From JBDTYT01 sp040005555 (GTDB taxonomy: Bacteria; Actinomycetota; UBA4738; HRBIN12), in assembly GCA_040005555.1 (NCBI GenBank), contig JBDTYT010000066.1:1-9925 (forward strand): 9,925 nt of DNA. The letters run 5' to 3'. The notes under the pieces are model-generated. The model saw nothing but the letters and a program-made list of their open reading frames with translations, was not told the DNA's origin and did not search any database. How positions within the stretch are numbered: the first letter of the stretch is position 1; each line of letters opens with the position of its first letter. The translations under genes and the position numbers were made by a program. This document shows positions 6,988 through 9,925 of the stretch, one piece after another.

Positions 6988-7002
6988 GAACGAGCTTCGT
7001 TC
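6988..7002. repeat. Palindrome in the ftsE/YfhO divergent region, operator-like
   Basis: GAACGA (6988-6993) and TCGTTC (6997-7002) are perfect inverted half-sites separated by GCT. The site lies 18 nt upstream of the YfhO-like start and touches the presumed -35 of ftsE. It could bind a dimeric regulator, or fold as a hairpin in the YfhO leader RNA. The GAAC-N7-GTTC spacing differs from the GAAC-N4-GTTC LexA box. Confidence 0.4.
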
Positions 7003-7028
7003 CGTCGGGAAAGGGGGTCTGTTAGACT
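7000..7028 (+). promoter_or_regulatory. Probable promoter of the ftsE-ftsX-smpB operon
   Basis: TAGACT (7023-7028) fits the TANNNT -10 pattern. A weak -35-like TTCCGT (7000-7005) lies 17 bp upstream. A start near 7035 would leave a leader of about 33 nt. The leader has only weak Shine-Dalgarno matches before ATG 7068 (GAAAG at 7057-7060 region and GAGG touching the ATG). This is the only reasonable -10 in the 98-nt gap. Confidence 0.4.
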
Positions 7029-7048
7029 GCCCCGCGGTTCACCCCCTT
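7011..7048. repeat. 8-bp inverted repeat bracketing the ftsE -10 element
   Basis: AAGGGGGT (7011-7018) and ACCCCCTT (7041-7048) are perfect inverted copies separated by 22 nt, with TAGACT (7023-7028) between them. The centre-to-centre distance is 30 bp, about three helical turns. A repressor or two bound dimers could use these arms, but a chance match in a G/C-rich gap is possible. Confidence 0.35.
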
Positions 7049-7067
7049 CCTTCCCGAAAGCCCGAGG

Positions 7068-7745
7068 ATGATCAGTCTTCAGCACGTCACCAAGGTCTAC
7101 AAGACGGGAACCACCGCACTCGAGGACGTGTCGGTCGAGGTCGAGAAGGGCGAGTTCGTCTTCATCGTCGGCGCGTCGGGCTCGGGCAAGTCGACGTTCA
7201 TCCGCCTGCTCCTCAAGGAAGAGGACGCTACGAAGGGCGACATCTACGTCGCCGGCAAGGCGCTCGCGAAGATCTCACCGTGGAAGGTCCCGCACCTGCG
7301 CCGCAACATCGGCACGGTGTTCCAGGATTTCAAGCTGTTGCAGGACAAGACGGTGTTCGAGAACGTCGCGTTCGCGCTCGAGGTCATCGGCAAGCCCAAG
7401 CACGTGCTCGACCAGCGGGTGCCGGAGATCCTCGAGCTCGTCGGTCTGGGTGACAAGCTGAACAACTACCCCGATGAGCTCTCCGGCGGCGAGCAGCAGC
7501 GCGTGTCCTTGGCGCGCGCCGTGGTGAATCGGCCGCTCGTGCTGCTGGCCGACGAGCCCACCGGCAACCTCGATCCCTCGACGTCGGTCGAGATCATGCG
7601 CCTGCTCGACAAGGTGAACCGGATCGGCACGACGGTCGTGATGGCCACCCACGACCAGGCCATCGTCGACGCGATGCGCCGCCGCGTGATCGAGCTCGAG
7701 AAGGGCAAGGTCATCCGGGACCAGGCTCGCGGGGTGTACAGCTAG
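7068..7745 (+). CDS. ftsE: Cell division ATP-binding protein FtsE
   Basis: FtsE is the cytosolic ATPase of the FtsEX complex. The complex sits at the division site and uses ATP hydrolysis to activate cell-wall hydrolases through FtsX rather than to transport a substrate. The 225-residue length is normal. All ABC motifs are present: Walker A GASGSGKST (35-43), Q-loop Q86 in VFQDFKLL, signature LSGGEQQRV (138-146), Walker B LVLLADEP with catalytic E163, D-loop NLDP, and H195 in ATHD. The start ATG 7068 gives the usual N-terminus MISLQHVTKVYK. The stop TAG 7743-7745 is followed at once by the GTG of ftsX, so the two are almost certainly translationally coupled. In this window it is separated from prfB by the inverted YfhO-like gene. 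Confidence 0.97.
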   Translation: MISLQHVTKVYKTGTTALEDVSVEVEKGEFVFIVGASGSGKSTFIRLLLKEEDATKGDIYVAGKALAKISPWKVPHLRRNIGTVFQDFKLLQDKTVFENVAFALEVIGKPKHVLDQRVPEILELVGLGDKLNNYPDELSGGEQQRVSLARAVVNRPLVLLADEPTGNLDPSTSVEIMRLLDKVNRIGTTVVMATHDQAIVDAMRRRVIELEKGKVIRDQARGVYS

Positions 7746-8621
7746 GTGCCGAGGTTCGAATACCTCTTCCGCGAGACCACCTCGGGGCTGCGACGCAATG
7801 GCCTCGTGGCCTTCGCGGCAATCTCGACCACGTTCATCGCGCTGTTGCTGTTCGGGTTGGCCCTCCTGATCTCACGCCAGGTGAGCCTCATGATCGAAGC
7901 GACCACCGGAAACGTCGAGGTGGCGGTGTATCTCACGGACCCGGTGAACCCGCAGACGGTCGAATCGCTGACCACGACGCTCACGAAGCTTCCCGTCGTG
8001 GCCGATGTGACCTTCGAAAGCAAGGCGGACGCGTGCGCCCGGTTCAAGCGCTTGTTCGCGAACCAGGCCGCACTCGTGAACAACGTGGACTGCAACGCGT
8101 TGCCGGCGTCACTACGGGTCAAGCTCGACGATCCCTCGCAGTACGCTCAGGTCGCCGCCGTGCTCCGCGGTCAGCCGGGGATCGATCGGATCGTCGATCA
8201 GAGCGCGTTCCTCGATCGCCTGTTCTCCGTCACGCGAGTGTTCCGCGTCGGGGTCCTGCTGGTGTCGTTCGTCATGTTGATCTCGGCGGCGATCTTGATC
8301 GCGAACACGGTACGGATGGGGTTGTTCGCACGCCGCAAGGAGATCGGGATCATGAAGCTCGTCGGCGCCACGAACTGGCGGATCCGGATGCCGTTCCTCG
8401 TCGAGGGCTTGGTGGAGAGTCTCATCGGGGCGGGGGCGGCGGTGCTGTTCCTGTTCGGTCTCAAGGTGGCGTTCATCAACCCGCTCTACGACACGATCCA
8501 GTTCGTCCCGTGGGTGACGAACAAGGACGTGATCGCCATCATCCCGTGGCTGCTCGTCGCGGGCGCGGTCGTCGCGTTGCTCGCCGGTCTGGTCGGGATG
8601 CGCCGTTTCCTCGACGTCTAA
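7746..8621 (+). CDS. ftsX: Cell division membrane protein FtsX
   Basis: FtsX is the membrane partner of FtsE and passes ATP-driven changes to extracellular murein hydrolases or their adaptors. The 291 residues show the standard plan: a cytosolic N-terminus (FEYLFRETTSGLRRN), TM1 about 20-43, an extracellular domain about 45-160, then TM2 about 165-187, TM3 about 219-243 and TM4 about 262-284. Between TM2 and TM3 lies the conserved FtsX stretch RRKEIGIMKLVGATNWRIR (196-214), where FtsE docks. The extracellular domain contains two cysteines, C97 and C116, bracketing a helix-like segment before NALPASLRVKL. The GTG start directly abuts the ftsE stop. No hydrolase gene of the M23 or NlpC/P60 kind follows; smpB starts 12 nt downstream. 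The FtsX call is secure, and its hydrolase partner must be encoded elsewhere. Confidence 0.97.
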   Translation: MPRFEYLFRETTSGLRRNGLVAFAAISTTFIALLLFGLALLISRQVSLMIEATTGNVEVAVYLTDPVNPQTVESLTTTLTKLPVVADVTFESKADACARFKRLFANQAALVNNVDCNALPASLRVKLDDPSQYAQVAAVLRGQPGIDRIVDQSAFLDRLFSVTRVFRVGVLLVSFVMLISAAILIANTVRMGLFARRKEIGIMKLVGATNWRIRMPFLVEGLVESLIGAGAAVLFLFGLKVAFINPLYDTIQFVPWVTNKDVIAIIPWLLVAGAVVALLAGLVGMRRFLDV

Positions 8622-8633
8622 GCTGGTCGGGCC

Positions 8634-9110
8634 GTGAGCCCCAAACCGTCGAACCCCGGAGAGAAGACCGTTGTCTCGAACCGTCGTGCGACGCACGACT
8701 ACGAGATCTTGGACCGCTTCGAGGCGGGCATCGTGTTGAGCGGCGCCGAGGTGAAGTCGCTGCGAGGCGGCCGAGGCTCCCTGGCCCAGGCCTACGCGCG
8801 GGTGCACGGCGGCGAGGTGTGGATCGAGGGGATGCACATCCCGCCGTACGAGCAACAGATGGATAAGCGCACGTACGATCCCATCCGCACGCGGAAGCTG
8901 CTGCTCCACCGCCGCGAGATCGATCGGCTCATCGGAGCCGTGGCCGAGAAGGGCCTCGCGCTCGTCCCGCTGCGCGTGTACTTCGCGCACGGCCTGGCGA
9001 AGATGGAGTTGGGCCTGGGGCGCGGGCGTCGCCAGTTCGAGAAGCGGCAGGTGCTCGCCGAGCGTGAGCACAAACGCGAGATGGAACGCGAGTCCGGCCG
9101 CCGCCGGTAG
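8634..9110 (+). CDS. smpB: SsrA-binding protein SmpB
   Basis: SmpB binds tmRNA and takes it, with alanine attached, into ribosomes stalled on broken mRNAs, mimicking the codon-anticodon part of a tRNA. The 158-residue length is normal. The hallmarks are SNRRATHDYEI (15-25), GIVLSGAEVKSLR (32-44), the RTRKLLLHRREI segment (85-96), VPLRVYF (111-117), ELGLGRGRRQFEKR (125-138), and a basic C-terminal tail that enters the empty mRNA channel. The start is GTG 8634, the only candidate that keeps the conserved N-terminus; its Shine-Dalgarno (around GGTCGGG) is weak. The 12-nt gap from ftsX argues for co-transcription. Its RNA partner ssrA begins 54 nt after its stop. Confidence 0.97.
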   Translation: MSPKPSNPGEKTVVSNRRATHDYEILDRFEAGIVLSGAEVKSLRGGRGSLAQAYARVHGGEVWIEGMHIPPYEQQMDKRTYDPIRTRKLLLHRREIDRLIGAVAEKGLALVPLRVYFAHGLAKMELGLGRGRRQFEKRQVLAEREHKREMERESGRRR

Positions 9111-9141
9111 CGATCCTCGCTACTCGGTCGGTGACGAGCCG

Positions 9142-9147
9142 TATACT
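9142..9147 (+). promoter_or_regulatory. -10 element of ssrA
   Basis: TATACT, one mismatch from TATAAT, lies 17 nt before the mature 5' end of tmRNA. Transcription would begin near 9154, leaving a leader of about 11 nt to be removed by RNase P. The -35 region is not recognisable. The gene thus appears to have its own promoter in addition to any read-through from smpB. Confidence 0.55.
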
Positions 9148-9164
9148 CGCTGGACAACCACATA

Positions 9165-9514
9165 GGGGGTGCACTGGCTTCGACCTGGGCGGTTACCGTT
9201 CAGGGGAAGCGGGCCGAGGTCCCCGGATGCCTCGTTAAAAGCCGGGACCAACACAAGCGCCAATAACGATTACGCGCTCGCTGCTTAGTTAGCTAAGTAG
9301 CCGTCCGCCCGGATCCGCCTGCGGTTCGGGGTCGGGCGTCGTGAGCAGGCTCACGGTTGCGGTTCTGCTCGGGGGCCGCCGCCGGACACCTTGCCCGAGC
9401 TGGCCGAGAGGTCCTCCGCCGGTGGGAGCCTCGAGGCGAGATCTACCGCCGGCTGCGCCCGGAGAAGCCCTGGTCGGTCGTTCGGGGACGGGGGTTCGAA
9501 TCCCCCCACCTCCA
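9165..9514 (+). ncRNA. ssrA: Transfer-messenger RNA (tmRNA, 10Sa RNA)
   Basis: tmRNA rescues stalled ribosomes together with SmpB and adds a degradation tag to the unfinished protein. The ends are set by the tRNA-like domain. The 5' GGGGGTG (9165-9171) pairs with the 3' CACCTCC (9507-9513), with one G-U as in E. coli, and A9514 is the discriminator. The T arm is a 5-bp stem of G9490-9494 with C9502-9506 around the loop TTCGAAT. The conserved 5' segment GGCTTCGACC (9176-9185) and the CCTCGTTAAAAGCCG block before the tag match known tmRNAs. The middle holds the tag frame and then G/C-rich pseudoknot sequence. The CCA end is not encoded (AGA follows the discriminator) and must be added. The length is 350 nt, normal for a one-piece tmRNA. 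It lies directly downstream of smpB. Confidence 0.95.
9259..9288 (+). other. tmRNA proteolysis-tag reading frame
   Basis: The frame ending at TAG 9286-9288 reads ANNDYALAA when GCC 9259 is taken as the resume codon. That choice rests on its distance from the upstream GCCG block compared with E. coli and on the preference for an Ala codon. The frame is also open upstream (ACA AGC before GCC), so a longer tag cannot be excluded. The YALAA end is the usual ClpXP-type degradation signal. GCTGCTTAG (9280-9288) and CTAAGTAGC (9293-9301) form a 9-bp hairpin with a 4-nt loop, so the stop codon lies in helix 5. A second in-frame TAG follows at 9298. Confidence 0.8.
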
Positions 9515-9516
9515 AG

Positions 9517-9543
9517 AGCGCTCAGCGCTGTGCTCTGAGCGTT
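9517..9543 (+). terminator. Hairpin terminator of ssrA
   Basis: AGCGCTCAG (9517-9525) pairs with CTGAGCGTT (9535-9543), nine base pairs including one G-U, around a 9-nt loop. It starts 3 nt after the mature tmRNA end. The following bases, GTTGGGGG, are only weakly T-rich. Its symmetry means it could also serve the sigma factor gene arriving from the other strand. Confidence 0.6.
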
Positions 9544-9572
9544 GTTGGGGGTGGCAGTGCATCGCCGTCAGG

Positions 9573-9925
9573 TCATCGCGGGAAGGTAGTCTCCTCGAGC
9601 TCCGCCAGCCGCCGCTCGAGGAGGCGTCGCTCGGCGTCGTCGTGGACGAGCGACAGCGCCCGGCGATAGGCATCGCGGGCCTCGTCGGTTCGTCCGAGGC
9701 GTCGCAGCAGCTCCCCCCGCGTCGAGTGCAAGTACCGGTAGTCGTCCAGATCGAGGCGATCGACGATGTCGAGCCCCGCCTCAGGACCTTGAGCCTCGGC
9801 GACCGCGACGGCCCGGTTCAGCTCGACGACCGGCGAGCCGCTGAGGCGGGAAAGTTCGTCGTAGAGGGCGGCGATCTGCGGCCAGTCGCGCGGCTCGTCG
9901 GCATGCAGCGACGCGATCGCCGCCT
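9573..9925 (-). CDS. ECF42-type RNA polymerase sigma factor, C-terminal part (truncated by window edge)
   Basis: From the right edge a reverse-strand frame gives 116 residues up to TGA 9573-9575. It contains DWPQIAALYDELSRL, SPVVELNRAVAVAEAQGPEA, YRYLHSTRGELLRRLGR and RRALSLVHDDAERRLLERR. These are the hallmarks of the C-terminal TPR-like extension of ECF42 sigma factors (SnoaL-free, DUF6596-containing type). In that group this extension is needed for activity and stands in for a classical anti-sigma factor. The sigma-2 and sigma-4 domains lie outside the window, so the promoter-recognition part cannot be judged. ECF42 genes commonly sit beside a small DGPF/YCII-like protein gene; none is visible on this side, so it would be to the right. 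The gene faces ssrA tail to tail, with 58 nt between the mature tmRNA end and the stop codon. Confidence 0.88.
   Translation of the reverse strand, partial: AAIASLHADEPRDWPQIAALYDELSRLSGSPVVELNRAVAVAEAQGPEAGLDIVDRLDLDDYRYLHSTRGELLRRLGRTDEARDAYRRALSLVHDDAERRLLERRLAELEETTFPR

Noticed and set aside
6988..7002. LexA/SOS box
   Set aside because: The actinobacterial box needs GAAC-N4-GTTC; here seven bases separate GAAC and GTTC.
8112..9071. 319-codon reverse ORF opposite ftsX and smpB
   Set aside because: It is an antisense shadow, rich in His, Asp and Arg, over two genes with unmistakable families.
9487..9514. Separate tRNA gene suggested by the T-arm GGGGG-TTCGAAT-CCCCC
   Set aside because: The acceptor strand pairs with 9165-9171 at the start of ssrA, and no anticodon arm lies nearby. 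It is the tRNA-like end of tmRNA.
9391..9669. Short ORFs inside and after the tmRNA gene
   Set aside because: They overlap the tRNA-like domain of ssrA and the sigma factor gene. The structured RNA explains the sequence.

Overview
The window is GC-rich throughout, with GTG starts and TANNNT-type -10 hexamers. It carries a prfB / ftsE-ftsX-smpB-ssrA backbone of the kind seen in Actinomycetota. The order, the FtsX and SmpB sequences, the ECF42-type sigma factor and the cyclase-ATPase protein all fit an actinobacterial chromosome, probably a less-studied lineage. I cannot place it below phylum from the sequence alone. I see no mobile element, CRISPR array, integrase, tRNA or rRNA.

Layout, left to right. 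(1) Positions 1-219 (-) are the start of a single-pass membrane protein running off the left edge. (2) A short divergent region, with a possible 18-codon leader ORF, leads into a class III nucleotidyl cyclase fused to an AAA-type ATPase (383-2446, +). (3) Meeting it tail to tail is a short soluble Ser/Thr protein kinase (2454-3311, -). (4) Diverging from the kinase is prfB (3401-4517, +), peptide release factor 2. It is split by an in-frame UGA at a textbook programmed +1 frameshift site, so simple gene calling loses its N-terminus. (5) A large YfhO-like membrane protein (4483-6969, -) lies on the opposite strand between prfB and ftsE, and its 3' end overlaps that of prfB by 35 nt. (6) The ftsE (7068-7745), ftsX (7746-8621) and smpB (8634-9110) genes form a tight operon. 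(7) The tmRNA gene ssrA (9165-9514) follows, with its own -10 hexamer and a terminator hairpin. (8) The C-terminal part of an ECF42-type sigma factor (9573-9925, -) runs off the right edge.

Functionally the centre is housekeeping. RF2 terminates at UGA/UAA, tmRNA and SmpB rescue stalled ribosomes, and FtsEX couples division to cell-wall hydrolysis. Around it lie signalling genes (cyclase-ATPase, kinase, ECF sigma) and a predicted glycosyltransferase-like membrane protein.

The most notable points are the prfB recoding site, two back-to-back promoters that look leaderless (kinase and prfB), nested inverted repeats in the ftsE/YfhO divergent region, a cyclase lacking the usual substrate-selecting lysine, and a short tmRNA tag. 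I did not find convincing evidence of a wholly new biological system.
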